64,000 nucleotides of DNA from Arthrinium phaeospermum (lineage: Eukaryota > Ascomycota > Sordariomycetes > Amphisphaeriales > Apiosporaceae). Made by a program: the position numbers and the translations under genes. Of the stretch, positions 1-12,726 are shown piece after piece. Below the pieces are notes generated by a model that was given only the letters and a program-made list of their open reading frames with translations, was not told the origin of the DNA and made no database searches. The DNA is taken from assembly GCA_006503535.1 (NCBI GenBank), contig QYRS01000001.1:3286001-3350000 (forward strand), read 5' to 3'. Within the stretch, counting starts at the first letter, position 1. Each line of letters begins with the position of its first letter.

Positions 1-412
1 TAGATAGGGACATCATTATATAAGATTAATTCAAGAACTTATAAATCTTACCGATCGCATAGCGGCACAGCAATCTAGTATATCCTATCTTCCATTAAAC
101 TTTGGAAAGTAATATACCGATTACCTACCTTTCTAATAAAATTGCGATTTATACGGTTAAGAAAACTACGAATTACGTTTTAAACTGTGAAATTCTTATA
201 AGAAACTGTATTAATATTACCCTAAATTAAGGCTTTCCTCTCTTTAGCAATAGCGACCACAGGTCCCTACAGCTTCTCAAGGAAGGTAAGAAGCACGTCC
301 ATTCTCTTACGAACGGAGGCAGCTTCGCGATATGAGCGCAAGATGTGGATGTGTAGAGCAGATATGTCATCGACTCGGCCCGCCAGGAGGTGGAATATGG
401 CTTCTAACGAGC
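1..412. other. A+T-rich left edge, no gene seen
   Basis: The first ~240 bases are strongly A+T-rich with no open frame of note; composition turns ordinary near 240. The minus-strand reading frame of the neighbouring coiled-coil fragment may extend into 250-412, but stops and frame changes prevent a firm end. RIP-type decay would explain the composition, but that is inference. Confidence 0.5.
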
Positions 413-1031
413 TCATGACGTGATCTGAACGACTGCATTTGAATAGTCGACAGCGTGGTGGGTCGGGTCCGTATCAGGCCCCTCGAGGAGGGCTTCGTCG
501 TCGCTTACGGCAACCGAGATACCGCCCTGCAGCCTCCTGGTCTTGCGCTGGAGGTCTTGGACTTCGTTGGCTCTAGTGCGCTTTCCAACCGCGTTAAGTT
601 CCTCCACGTCGCGTACCTCGAGCTTGGCAATTTCGCGCGCGCAACCAGGGCGCTTTCGCGGATTGTGATGGCCGCGAGCTCGAAAGAAAGACGGTGGATG
701 TCATGCTTCATGGCACCAAGGACCTTGCACATGTATGTCATGCTTCATGGCACCAAGGACCTTGCACATGTTGAAGTCCTCTTCGGTCAGGGCATCGTAC
801 TCGGCCACCGTTTTCTCCAGCTGACCCTGTCGGGCTTGGAGGACGACACACATGCCTTCGAATTTGCGGCGGTGTCCTTGTCGGTGGCAGTAGGCACAAT
901 CTCAATGATCGACGGACATGTTGGTGGACAGAGGCTGTGAGCAGGAACGGTGATTTGACGGAGTTTGCTTGTTTCGCGCGAAATGAAAACTGGCTTGCTG
1001 CTGTGTAATTGCAATTAGAAGCGGAAGGCAA
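413..1031 (-). pseudogene. Decayed coiled-coil protein gene fragment
   Basis: No single frame covers this stretch, but minus-strand pieces in all three frames read as one charged helical protein. Pieces include LEKTVAEYDALTEEDF near 820-770 and a Glu/Arg/Lys-rich heptad-like segment with EELNAVGKRTRANEVQDLQ near 600-550. A 37-bp tandem duplication (701-774) repeats the piece MCKVLGAMKHDIH and shifts the frame. No family was recognised. Charge pattern and heptads suggest a coiled coil, like the fragments at 2.0-4.7, 14.5-15.0 and 15.6-16.3 kb. A multi-exon gene cannot be fully excluded, but in-frame stops and the duplication favour decay or sequence error. Confidence 0.4.
701..774. repeat. Two-copy tandem duplication, 37-bp unit
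   Basis: The unit starting TCATGCTTCATGGCACCAAG occurs at 701 and again at 738 with no substitution over about 33 bases. It lies inside the decayed coiled-coil fragment, and 37 is not a multiple of three, so it breaks the frame. Confidence 0.9.
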
Positions 1032-1252
1032 CGGAGATCAAGCGCTCAGAGAGAAAGAGGAAGAGGTTGTTGCGGTTGAGGTGGAAGGTGACCGTCTTTC
1101 TTTTCTGGGAAGCGTGCGATGAGGCAGAATCAACTCACATTGATATTTTGCAAATTTTGTTCCAGTCTTCTGCAATAAGGCAACGCAAATGAAACTGTCT
1201 GTTCTCAAACCAAAGGAAGAGAAAAAGGTGAAAATATGCGAGATGATTGATT

Positions 1253-1335
1253 CCAGAGGTCGGTTGATTGGGAAGCGGTTGGTCCGTTTGTGTCCAGAGG
1301 TCGGTTGATTGGGAAGCGGTTGGTCCGTTTTGTGT
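1253..1335. repeat. Two-copy tandem duplication, 41-bp unit
   Basis: The unit beginning CCAGAGGTCGGTTGATTGGG occurs at 1253 and 1294. The copies differ only by one extra T in a T-run near the end of the second copy. Confidence 0.9.
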
Positions 1336-1397
1336 GGGAGAGAGGGGTCAAGGTGAGGTAAATCTGAAACGGAAGGAGCAGAATTGATTGTTGCTGT

Positions 1398-1435
1398 AGC
1401 CAGTTGGGCAGCGCTCAGCCAGTTGGGCAGCGCTC
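1398..1435. repeat. Two-copy perfect tandem duplication, 19-bp unit
   Basis: AGCCAGTTGGGCAGCGCTC occurs twice head to tail with no difference. This is the third short tandem duplication within 750 bp. Confidence 0.9.
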
Positions 1436-2035
1436 AAGAAACAATCATTGACATTTCTATGTCGTTTCTACTCACATACCAAGGGCAAGTCAAATAAGAA
1501 AGAGGGCGGGAACCTACCAACACGGAGCGGCAATGCAGCAAACGGAGTGGACATGGGGGTGCCAGGGAGGGACTTGGATGACGACGATGTCCTCGGCAGT
1601 GGACGTACAAAAAGGAATTTATATTCCAACTTGACTGCAAACCTGCTTCCCTGCGAAATCAGAAATAATGAAATCGCAAATCACTGTAGAAGGGTTATAT
1701 CTGTCCGCTCGATCGCGCGCTGTGGGAGCTGAGCAGTCACGTCACTAAGTATAGGCTGGTGATAAAACGTCTTTCTTGTGACAGAATCTATTAGAAGCAG
1801 GTAGAATTCTTCTCATGATCCCATCTATCGCGGTACTCTACATCTCATATCCTATCTGGACCAAGGTCACCCGCGGTCTCGCCATCGCTCGCGTCAGCAT
1901 GTCGTGCCCAGGCCGTCTATTTCCTCTTTTGTCCATGCCTCACCACAACGTCTTGGTCTTCGTCCTCATCCATCTCGTCATCGCTTCCGTCCGCTTCAGA
2001 GCCGGATCCAGCAGCAATTTCTACCCCTTGCTCGG

Positions 2036-4715
2036 CTACGACCCTTGTGTCGGTCCTGCGCGGGTATGCTCGTCGAGCAGGACCATCAATCTGTGGCGGA
2101 GATCCTTCTTATAGACACGTTCGAGTTCTTCTATTGTATCGTCTATAATCGAGCGGGATTTCTCGTTAGTGAAGAGCTCCGTCGTACTGTACCCGATCTT
2201 GGATTCTTCTAGTTTGTCCACCAGAAGGTCTTTTGCCGTTACCATCAGATCTTCGAGCCTTGCCATGTCTTCCCAGAGAACCTCATGGTGATCGTGCGTG
2301 AAGCGCCCCCCTGTCGCTCCTCGTGATCCTCAAGTTCGGGCTGGCGTCCACTCGATGGCGAGCTTCCGTTGGTAAACCAATGCCGTAAAGGTAACTCGGA
2401 GCAGAGTCATGATCGTGTGGGCCATAGTCGTAATGTGTGCTTAACGACAAGGTCTCGCTGATCGCCAGTGTGTTTGTTGCGCAGAATGATTTCGAGATAG
2501 CAGTCGTTACTGAAAGGGGCCGCCACCAGTGGAACCTCAGCAAACAAGGCCAGCAATACCGTGTCCAGCCCATAGCAATTATCGACTGTGTCCAGCCACT
2601 TGCGGCGACCTTCGAGTACAAACTCGCCCTCCTGAGCATCTCTGAAGTAGTTACAGAATTCGTCTGCCGCATTGCCCGCGTCGAGGTAAAGTGCCATCAT
2701 TACCGGACTCAGCTTCGTTAGAAACTTGTGGTGCTCGGCCGGTTTCTTAGGAAACGGCCGGCTCATCTTTTCGAGAACAGCTTTGATATCCCCAATAAAC
2801 TTCTAGCTCTTGGGAATTTCCGGATACCCCATGTTCATCTTCTCCCGCCACAAGCATGGCTCGCTCCCTCGACATGCCCTTTGGCAAAAACAGCCTGCCT
2901 TCTGCGTCCTATTGGGCCTCGATACCCACGGTCACGATGCCGACTCTGATTAGTTCCTCTACGAACATGTCCAAGTCCTCCAGCGTTTGCGGAGGGCACA
3001 CGCGCGGTTGTTCGGCATAAACGGACATCTCGTCCTCCGACTTGACGCCGTCCGACATGTCATCGCCAACGTCACTGTCGTCCTCAGTGCGCTGTCGTTT
3101 TGCTGGGCCTCCGGGCAGGTCCTCGCCCGCTCTCTTGCCGCCCCCCTTTTCTGAGCTGGGCTTCGAGGGCGTCTTACCCTTCGACAAGGCACCGTCCTTG
3201 GGTGTCCTCTCTCACGTGGCCAGTATATTCTTCAGCGCCGCCTTCTTCTCCTCCAGTAGATCCTGCGCCTCTTTGAGCTTTTGCCGGTCCGCCTGTTCCG
3301 CGTTCCCGTGCTGCTCGAGATCGCGTGGCATTCTTCAAGATCTGCCCGGCCTTTGCCGAGTTCTGTGGTCTTCTGGCCGAGTGCGGTCTCCTGCGCTGTC
3401 TTGTCGTTCTCCATGGTCTTCAAATAGGCTTGGGTGCTGTCCAATTCGCCCTTGCAGTGATCCAATTTCCGGACCCAGCGATCATAACGCACCGTATCCC
3501 ATAGCTTCGGCTTGATGCGTCTTTCCCGTCGAAGGTGGCGATTCCACGCTGCATCTCTGATATATCCTTCTCATGGCCTCTCTTCTCTTCATCAAGCCTT
3601 AAATCCCTTCCGTGATATCATCATCTTGACGCTTTTGTTTCTTGACCTCACCATCGAGACGATCTACCAATGCCTTTTGTCCCTAAACCTCCGTCTCGAG
3701 CTTAGTCTTCATCTCGACAGAGGTTGCAACCTTCGTATTTGCTTCGTTCACGATGGCTGTGGCTTTTGGACTTCTTGCTGGGCTTTGGTCAAGGCTACAC
3801 TATAGGCGCCGGGATTGTGGGCCTCTTCTGAGTCGTTCGAACTTGCGTCGCCCGAGTTCCTCTTCGTAGGATTGGTCGCCTGCGCTTGCGTCCTCATCGC
3901 CGGCCGATTTGATTTCCACCTTACTACCTCTGACTCTTCGTCATCCGACTGATGGGCAGGTGCCTCTTCAGCCTCTCCAGGAGGCAATTCGCGACCATCA
4001 TCGCACCTTCGTGGAACCAACGTACCATAAACCATTGCATTCGTGGGGAACAGTAGCACCGCTCCGTTGGCACGAGGAGCTGCTTCTAGCTGGTCCTGCT
4101 TGACCTGCACATTGGGGGAACGTCTCCTCAACAGTCATCGTTGCAGCCCCCGCGCTGTACTGCCTGTGGACGACTACCTGGCACTTGAGAGGGACCCCCT
4201 CCAGTTGCTCGGGTTTGACGACCTTGGGCAGCAGGGGCGTGACAAGTGCGTATCCCTGGAGGTCGCCAAGCATCGCAAACAGTTGCCTGCACGGCTTTCC
4301 TATGCGCCCGACTACGCTTTTACCCGCTCGAAGGGCCGTTGGTTGAAGCAGGGCATATCGTGGGGAAAGAATGGTCCAAGTGCTTCTGATTGCATGCCAC
4401 CTAGTGCGCGCATAACCTTGTCTGCCTTTTGGCTGGCATCATGCGGTGCGTCGATCGAAGAACTGCCCTTCTAGAGCACTCTGTCGATACGCCCGCATGC
4501 CTTCTGTAACGCCAGCACATCCGGGAAAGTGGCCACTCCACTTCGCAGCACACGCAGAAACATGACAACGAAGTACACAGGTAGGTGTGCAGAGGGAGGT
4601 CCAACCGGCCCCTGGTACCTGGCGGGAGGTATGCCGCCAGTTCAACAACGCCAGCTTCAGCATTCCACGCGGAAGAAGGATATTCGGGGGCGAGCAGCTC
4701 GGCTAGCTCGTACAA
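2036..4715 (-). pseudogene. Decayed large gene: coiled coil, NLS-like basic stretch, unknown C-terminal region
   Basis: Minus-strand open pieces in shifting frames join into one plausible protein of roughly 800-900 residues. In order: an N-terminal segment near 4715-4400; a segment at 4273-3750 that changes frame near 4115 (VEETFP then NVQVKQDQLEAAP) and becomes Glu/Asp/Ser-rich; a Lys/Glu-rich coiled coil near 3740-3230 with internal stops (for example KLDHCKGELDSTQAYLKTME); a basic stretch near 3180-3080 with KRQRTEDDSD that looks like a nuclear localisation signal; a segment with LEDLDMFVEELIRVGIV; then two globular-looking pieces at 2766-2407 and 2266-2036. No family is recognised. At least five frame changes or stops are needed, and most lack a GT/AG pair that would make them introns. 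Probably a lineage-specific nuclear coiled-coil protein in decay; indel error is the alternative. Confidence 0.45.
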
Positions 4716-7517
4716 CTGACTAGCCTGGCGTATTCGGCTTTGTTACTGCGAGAAGTATTAAAATTTTTAGGTTAAAAGTGTTATATAAAGGTTATATAGA
4801 AAAAGTAAAGAAGAAATAAAAACTGGTAAGAAAAAGAAGAAGACGGACGAAAATGACCGGGGGACCGGGAAAATAAGAAGAAAGACGGAAAACTTCTGTT
4901 TCTTCCGAAAAAGGTAGAAATAAAACTTACAACCTTGTAAACTCGATCGGCTGTGTATAAATTGTGGTGCCGTAATGAGTAACTTGGGTTGCGTTTGTTT
5001 GTTGCCGTTGAAGTAGATATATTGAAGTAGATATATAATTTGATTCCGCCCAGGGTTTGGTTCCTGACATCCGCTCGATATCTCGCGAGGAAGACGAACT
5101 CGGAAATGTCTATGGTGTAGGCGATTATAGCTACACGATGCTTTTGCGAGATGTAATCAAAGATCGGTTTGTAGCTTTCAGCATATCCGAAACACCAAGA
5201 CCGATGCTGCGCGGTACAAAGCCTGATGGCAAGGCCAACGGACGGGCTTGATTCTGGACATTTGCCATCTTGTCGAGTCTGCGTCGCGCGAAGTTAGCTG
5301 GATGGAACGTGACGTAACAAGGAGAGTGCTTTCGGTAGTGTGTCATTGAGCAGTTACGTACCTCTCAGTCGATCAATGATAGTAAGGCTGATTGTCAAGT
5401 TGGGATACGATGTATGTCAACTGCCAGTGAGAATCGCGCCACAGGTTTGGGTACGCAATGACAGAAACCGCCAGCGGTAGAGAACTGCGAACTGGCGAGA
5501 GAATGCTGGGAATTCGGCGCAAGTGGCGATCTCTCGTTCAAGCCGACTGGGAGGATGATGTAGGTTTGGGACAATTGTACCCTGATGCCAGTCAATTACC
5601 GGAGTTGATTGCTTTGGGAAGAGTAGTTAATTGTGAGTAGGGGCCGATGAGGAAGATAAAATATGTATAAAGGTGCATTGTTCTGGAAACTGCAGACTGG
5701 AAACCGGGGGAATGAAACAATTTAGCGCCACATACCACGGCCTTCAGTGAGAGAGGGGAAAAATTTGAAAGTCGGTTTCTGGTATTACATCCAAACCCAA
5801 AGGGTTTATGGATGGGACAATGGTGAAAAATGTTGCAGGTGGTTCAGAAAATAGAATGGTGGCAGGAATGTGAAAAGTGTGACTGCTGTGAATTGAGAAT
5901 TAACCAACTCATTTGTTGAACTGCTCGCGAATCAGCTTGATCGGGTTTACTGGGTTGGTTCTGAAGTTGGACATGTTCTGAGAATATGATTCTGGCGCCC
6001 AGACCCAGCTCATCCGTGATCAGGGAACTTTTCAGAACATCTAGGTCTGTTAAGCCCTTCGAGCACCCAAAGCCACTGCCACAAAGTATGGTAGGAGAGC
6101 ACTTGGACCAGGTAACAGTGGGCAACGGCATTTGTAGTTGTGAACAGCCCGAACAACCAGAGAAGGCAAGTGGATGACACTGAAATTTATCATCATGACA
6201 TTGACATCTGGACATGAAAAATGGCCAGATTGTGTTTTGAAGGAAAAGTGTCAGCACAGGAAAGTTGATGCTCAATCAACACGAAGGAGCAAAAGTAGGT
6301 CCGAATCTGCAGATGACTACACACTTTGGTCACTGGTAAGTGAGGTCTCAATGAGACTTTTGTATGGAGTTCCATTATCTACCACTTGGGGTTGCTTAAT
6401 CTCACAGTCGTTTTATGGGGTGTGACATTGAGTTGTTAGTTTCAGAGCTCGAACAACGGATATTATATAGACTATCCTGCAGTCTACGTGACTACACTTT
6501 CCACCTACTGGTCATCATTGGTTGGAAGTGTTGGTTTGATATATGTATCCAGTTTGCAAAACCTGCTTTCATAGGCAACTCAGTCTGTGACTCTCCACAT
6601 CGCAAATTATGTGTCACAGCTCTTATGATGGACAGCTTGTGTACGTTTTACACTGTCAAACTAAGCTACTTATTACCTAGCAGGCGTAAATAAAACTACC
6701 GTCTCAGCATAGGTCTGATTCCACCAAATTTCCACGCCATACATGCAAAGGAGTCCCCCGTTCCCGTGAAAAGCTCTCACTGTGATACTACCCTGGCGGC
6801 AAGGACTCAGACATCTAAGTTACTACACTAGCAGTCATACGTACCAAGCTCTGGGCCCTGATCTCCAGCATGAGATACATCACAAAGTTTGGCTGATTGT
6901 AAGCTGGGTTTGGCTGCTTAAAAAAGCCTGATGAAGTGAATTATGGAAAACAGTGCACCAAACGGAACAGCTTCATAAAACCTATGAGATTCCCGCACAC
7001 CGTTGCCTTAACAAGTGCTGCAGCACCACTGACGTCGGGTCCTTATGGGCCCATCATATCTTTCAACGATACATGGAACTTGGACTGGGTTATGGATATA
7101 TCCAAGTATGAAGAGTGCAATGAGGGCGATCTATGGGATCATCTTGAATCTGAACAGCATGTACCAAGACAGCACATCAACTCTTAGAACCACGGACCAC
7201 TGAGGGTGATAATTACAGATGTGCACTGAGCTTTAAGGGCTTAAACATGTGTAAATTGAAGTTGATACCGGCTTCTGGATTTTCTAACTTAACGTTTCTT
7301 AGGCAAACAACTAGATACATACAAGCATCGGTCCAAATCCATGATAGGCGCACTAATGAAATTATATCACACAAGAAGGGTATTTATGAGAGACTGGCTC
7401 CCCAAACATACGAGACACAAGGGCATGACTCATCCGAAGACTGAAGCAAGCCCGTACAACTGATCCGCATGCTGCTCCTGCTACAGTCGCGGAGTGACTT
7501 CAGAAACGGCACACTGC
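4716..7517. other. Gene-free stretch, A+T-leaning
   Basis: About 2.8 kb without a gene I can support. An A-rich strip lies near 4750-4930. Open frames of 60-140 codons occur on both strands (for example 5844-6275 minus and 6936-7187 plus), but none has recognisable motifs, a convincing start context or splice continuation. It may be a mutated relic of mobile or genic DNA; nothing diagnostic such as terminal repeats was seen. Confidence 0.4.
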
Positions 7518-9046
7518 CTACCCACTCGACTGTCCCGCAGGCTTGACGGCCGCCTGCGGCACGAAGAAACCCCAAACGCCGTTGACGTCGGCGACCTTGA
7601 GGCTCCACTCGTTCTCGTCGGCCTCGAACTCGAACTCGCCGAGGCCCGTGGTGACCCACTGGTTGGTCGCGGCGTCGAGCCTGCCCGTGACGGCCTTGGT
7701 CGGGTCGATGACGGACTTGATGCCGTCGGTGAACTTGTAGTCGAGCTTGCTCGTGTCGCCCTGGCCGGCGGCGTCGCCGTCTGGACCGAGAAGGTCAGCG
7801 GGTCCACGTACATGTGGCCGGCCGGGGGCGGCAGCGTCGCCATGATGGGCGCGACGACGACCCTGTTGGCGGCGGTGCCGTTGAGCTCGACTTCGAGAGA
7901 GCCTGCGGCCTGTTGCAGGAGGACTGGTGTCAGCGTTTTGATCGCAGAAGGATTTATATAGTAGATGATGGGGAAAGAAAGAAAGAAAGAAAGAAAGAAT
8001 ATGGGGCCGCCACGGGATCCCACCTCGTATCATCCATCGGTCACAAGACGGGGAATTGGTTGACCACACCACCTCAACGCTACTGTGGTGCAACGCGCAG
8101 CCAGGAACATGCAAGCAATGGGAGAACCCAAGTGACAAGAAGTAGACTCACGTTGACGGGGAAGTTGAGGTTGGTGAAGGCGTTGGCGTTGACAATGTTG
8201 GTCGTGCCAAAGGCGGCGGCGACCTCGATCTGCCCAGCCTTGTCGTCCGCCTTCTTGTCGCCGCCGGCCGCGCCTCCCGCGGGAGGAGGGCCGCGGTACC
8301 ATCGGTAATGACAATGGCCCACTCGCCGGTGAGGTCCTTGACATTTTTGAAGGCCACCTCGCTCTCGTCAGCTTCGAACTCGAGCTCGCCGAGCTTGGCG
8401 TCGACGACAAAGGCATTGGTGGCCGCGTCTAATTTGGCCACTTGCGACTTGCTGATGTCGACTCCCTTGAGACCGGCACCTGTAATACTGGTGTATTAGC
8501 CTCACGAACAATCCTGGAGTAACACGCGAAAGGGGCTTGGGATCCGACTTACTAGCCGGGTCGAAGATGTAATCAATGCCGCCAAATGTCAACTTGTCTC
8601 CACCCTCGGCCATGCTAATCTTGAAAGAACTGGGTTCGAGTAGCTTGAATCCCTTTGGGGGTGCACCGGGCTTTTTGTTCTCCGTCACGGTGAGGGTCCG
8701 AGGGGTGTCGGCCGAGAACTCGACTTCGAATTTGCCGACGGTCTGAACAGATTGTCAGTTTCCTACCCAAGTAATGAGATACCGCAGTGTGACTGGTACC
8801 CACCGATTGGAAAGCAGTGTCTTGCTTCTTTTTGCCGCCGATAAGAGGCACGGGCGTTCCAAAGGTGCCTGCGATCTCGATCTCGTCCTTTTTCTCCTCT
8901 CGGACGGTTACGTCGCGGGGATCCAGTCCCAGAACGAAGTGAGAGTCATCAAGGGCAACGCGCTTGGCAGCACGAACCGATCGGGCGGGAAACGCTATGG
9001 CCGGCGCAAGCTGGAGAGCGGAGAGAGTGACGGATAGGAACCTCAT
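7518..9046 (-). CDS. Secreted protein with two copies of an unrecognised domain (two frame breaks)
   Basis: Four exons: 9046-8804, 8742-8553, 8479-8152 and 7909-7518, with introns of 61, 73 and 242 nt (GT..AG). The start MRFLSVTLSALQLAPAIAFP is a classical signal peptide, so the product is probably secreted. The rest is two related halves. Each has a segment rich in Gly, Thr and Ile (IEIAGTFGT; IEVAAAFGT), followed later by LDAATN and a conserved stretch GELEFEADE or GEFEFEADE, ending near a GEWAIVI or GVWGFFV strand. The halves read in different frames: one break lies near 8283-8305 and another near 7765-7790. Exons total 1153 nt, and two missing bases would make 385 codons, so two single-base deletions are the simplest reading. 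Family unknown; a beta-rich extracellular domain is my guess. Whether the breaks are real or sequence error is open. Confidence 0.65.
7973..7999. repeat. (GAAA)n microsatellite in an intron
   Basis: About seven GAAA units on the plus strand, lying inside the unusually long third intron (8151-7910) of the secreted two-repeat protein gene. On the sense strand it reads as TTTC, a pyrimidine tract. Confidence 0.9.
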
Positions 9047-11356
9047 TTTGAGTAGAGGACAGGGACCGGGTTCAACAGGGTGAGTCAGACAAACGACTAA
9101 GAAATATTATTGGAAACAATACCACGATGCAGTGGAATTAGGTTTGATAAACAAGCAACGGATCAACCGTGAGAAGCGAATAGGAAGAGATCGCACAGGG
9201 TTCTCGGGTGGTTCGTCCTAAGCATTCTTGAGATGACTTGGCCGGGAACGTTGATCTTATACGCGATGAAGGGAGGGCGAAGAATACCAAGCTTCGCAGA
9301 TGCTTCTCTTGGAAATTCTTAGCTATGTCCGTACCCTGTTGCCCCATGGAACATTCACCAAACCCCAAGGAAGATTTTGCAGCCCAAGATAGTATGTTTC
9401 TGGCGAATGGGGGACTGGCAAAGATGCGGCTCAAACGCCAGGGGGTCCGCAATAAGACGACCACGACCCTTCATTGTCATGGGCCGGCAAGTAGATGGTT
9501 GCGTAGTTGCACGCATGGCGTAGCGCGCCAACGTTGTAGGGAACGTGGTCTCCAGGCGAGAGGCATGGAACCCTTGACACGCCCGGGTAAGATGAGTTGT
9601 TTGGCATGTTAGAACAAAGTCATCACCAGGGTTCAGGTCGCAAACGGGCAGGGTGCGTAGCTTTGGATGGCACCTATGTTACCATGACTGCAACGAATAT
9701 AGTGGGGTGACTAGAGCGGGTGAGCTCTGTGGGTCGGATTGGGGAAAAGTCCGTAGATGCTGAAGGGCGGCGATCTAGCGGGGGGCAGCAAGCACTGTGC
9801 TCCCTGATTGGTGTATCTGCCGAATACTTTGACGTACGATAGATCCGAGGAGGGGGCCAAGACATATGCCCCCATCGTTTCACGTGCCGAAGTGGCTGGT
9901 AAGCATGGACAGAACTTGTATCGTGAGATTCATATGGCTGATACTGAGTTCCATCCATGCAATTCACATTGTTACTTTTGGTAGCTTATAAAAAAGGCCC
10001 GCGTAAAGTAGAGTGCTAGACTATTGGCATACTTGGTTTCTTGACTTGGACTTTGCGAGTTTTGGGGTTGAACAATTATCCCTAGACGCTCAATTGCCGA
10101 ATCTTCGTATCCAGGCCTCCGATGCCGAGGTCATTCGGGCGAAATTATTCCTGCAGGGGTGCCAAGTCGTGTCGTGGGAATGCCAAGAACTGTGATAGGA
10201 CAACGTCGTCCCATGTCGGTTCCGTTTGGAAACATTAAGCGGGCGAGTGAGGAAAACAGCTAAGAAAAGACGAAACGTTCCAAGTGATTGGGTATCCTGA
10301 CCTGATTGGCCAAGAGGGGCAGGGGTTAGCATTTCTACGAATTGAGCAACCAGGCACGCGATGTCTTTCCGCAAAAGGCGGGCAAAGCCAGGCCTTGGGT
10401 GCCAAGCCTCTACTGAAACTTCGACCACGGCAATATTTCCACTTTTCGCCTGTCAAACCGGCTAGCGCCTCCAACCGTCAACGGTTGCCTATTTTTGGGC
10501 GTTGGCGACTAAAAATAAACTCAAGCCGGCCGCCAAAGATCGATTATCGATTATCAGATAGCAACCCCGGGGAGGATCAACACCGGGGTTCATATTTGGC
10601 CACGCTCATCGACTGTGCACCCCCGGATGATCAGCTTGACCAGCCGGATAATCGGCACCTGTTCATCTGCCTTTGGCTGTCAATACCTCTTACCACGCGT
10701 TTCAACTTTGGAATGCTGGCAGAGTATCCCGCAGACCAGGGATGCTATATACTTTCTCTTGGTTCCAATCATAATGCAGCTTTGACAGCACCCACTGTGG
10801 AGAGCCTATGCCCCGATCCAGCCTGAGACCCAACTGTTTCAAGTTTCACACCACGAACGGCGATATCACAGGGATGACCAGCGCAAGGCCCAAAGCTTGA
10901 CCAATGGTGTTATGTGGATCGCAGCAGAAACGGCCTATAGACAATCAGGATCTCGGTGGTTGGTTTGTGGTCGGGGGATTCTTAAAATAGATGTGTGAAT
11001 ATCGACGAAGACTCATCTGAGAGAGGGCTCAGGTCGCCCCTCAAACTCATGCGTGGGAAAGCCCGGTGCATCAGGTGGTGACCCGGATTCGTTTATGGAT
11101 ATGCATTTAGATACACGGTATTACTATTAACTACGCACACGAAACAGGATGGCATCGAGAAGTTGATATGAGCGACATCAATAACGAAGCCCGGATGGGT
11201 CGGCATCATAGAGAATGAAGGGTTTTCAAGGTTACGCATTGATCTGAGTCTATCCATAGACGAGGTCACATCGTAGTACACCAACCTGGGCGATGACTCT
11301 CATGATTCATCGGCTCGCTGCCATCCGTTCCAGAATTGTAAAACCCTTCATTTTCT
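9047..11356. other. Intergenic, no gene supported
   Basis: About 2.3 kb. The longest open frame (10284-10826, plus, 180 codons) has no recognisable motif and looks like chance. A short inverted repeat with arms AACCCCGG and CCGGGGTT sits at about 10562-10589. Upstream of 9046 is presumably the promoter of the secreted protein gene. Confidence 0.5.
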
Positions 11357-12623
11357 TCATTCGCATCTTCCCTGGTCTCTGCTGTCGGGAAGTCCCACAG
11401 TCCTGTCTGCTTCCTCCGCACTCTCCCCAAAGTCGTCTTCACTACTGCTAGCCAGTTCAACTGTGTCATGGGCGAAGTCGTTATTGCCTGGAACCCAATT
11501 GAATCCGCGGGAGCACAGCCATAGAGTATGTATAACCTGAGACTCGCACGAAGTATCGTCGATGTATTTCCGCAAAAACCATTTTATGTATTCCTTCAAA
11601 TGCTGTCGTTGCTCCTCAATTTCGTCCAAGGCCTTTCTCCCGACCTCCAGTACCTTCCCACACGACTGGCACCACATCCTGCAGTCGGGAACGTCCTGCA
11701 GGACTGGCGACATATACTCCTTGGAGAAATGGTCCTCGAGACTCAGCCATGGGTCGTTCACGACTATCCACAGGTTCTCAGGGCCACACGGAATGAAGCA
11801 GCATCGGGGGATGCGAGATACTTGCCGGACTTCAGCTGCCTTATAGCTCCCGCTAGCTTGCAGAACCAGCCTTCAGTTGCGCATCTTCTATACCATATAT
11901 CTCGTACTCTGAGAGACTCAACCGATTCGCCACGTGTCGCGGGTGCATTCGAAGCGCGTAGAATGCCAAAGCTTCCTTGCTTTTCAGAGTAGGACATGTC
12001 GAGCCTGAGAGCGGGTATTCTCCAGCTCAGCCCAATATGATTGGACAGAAGCGCGGCTGTGCACGAGTGCATCCATATTTCGAGCCATAAAGGATGTAGC
12101 CTGGTCATCGGTAAGACCTTTGTCCGAGACTGAAAGCAGGTCGTCCAGGCAAGAGAGTAGGGTTCCATCGATCATATGGAACCTATCGTGATATTCCGCC
12201 GATAAGATGCGGCCCTGATGTGACTTGGGAGAAGGGCGATGTGGAGGGAGTCCACTTGGCCATGTCAGGGATCGTCCTTCGGCATTTTGGCTTGACTCAC
12301 CAGTGTAGAAGTAATTTAGATCTAACAGATCTGAACACGCTTTCCACATACGTCTTGCGTTGCCGGTAGGTGTTGCATCTGTCCCGCAGACGTATGCAGC
12401 CATCGCAAGGGAAGCTTCCAGAGCACTGGTTTCCGCATTAGCCATTGTGTGCGCTCGATGAATGTTCTCGTACATGCCTTCTCCTTGTTAGTTGACACCG
12501 CAGACACGTCTTCTTGGCGTAAGGGCCCCTTTGTCTCTTGACCCTGGGGGGTTTTGCTGCCTGTTGTTCGTCGAACAGAACGATCACAGTTATGCATGTT
12601 GGAGACTGATAGTTCCTTTTCAC
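11357..12623 (-). pseudogene. Broken gene of unknown function, basic Cys-containing N-terminus
   Basis: Minus-strand open pieces in all frames follow each other: 12623-12438, 12475-11984, 12168-11764 and 11761-11357. The first has a basic segment with RVKRQRGPYAKK followed by CLRC, loosely like the start of a fungal Zn2Cys6 cluster, but the remaining cysteines of the cluster are not found in that frame. The third piece ends with an alternating charged helical run, and the last has a helical segment EQRQHLKEYIKWFLRKYIDD and an acidic tail. At least three frame changes are needed. Some could be introns, but I could not place convincing donor/acceptor pairs for all. A decayed transcription-factor-like gene is possible and unproven. 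Confidence 0.35.
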
Positions 12624-12726
12624 TCTCCGGTATGAGCTAAAACAGTTTCAGACTGTTCAGATCGTGACGCCGATGTTGATGGCAGGGGTTTGGCGTAATG
12701 CCAGCCAGGGCAGGGGGAAATGGGCG

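Larger units (their letters stand above)
1032..2035. other. Intergenic, short tandem duplications only
   Basis: No convincing gene is seen on either strand; short open frames here lack any recognisable protein character. The stretch holds two further short tandem duplications (1253-1335 and 1398-1435), listed separately. Confidence 0.5.

Noticed and set aside
10284..10826. 180-codon open frame, plus strand
   Set aside because: No motif, signal peptide, splice continuation or compositional bias typical of the real genes here.
12438..12623. Zn2Cys6 DNA-binding domain
   Set aside because: Only CxxC and a basic stretch are visible; the six-Cys spacing is not found in any frame.
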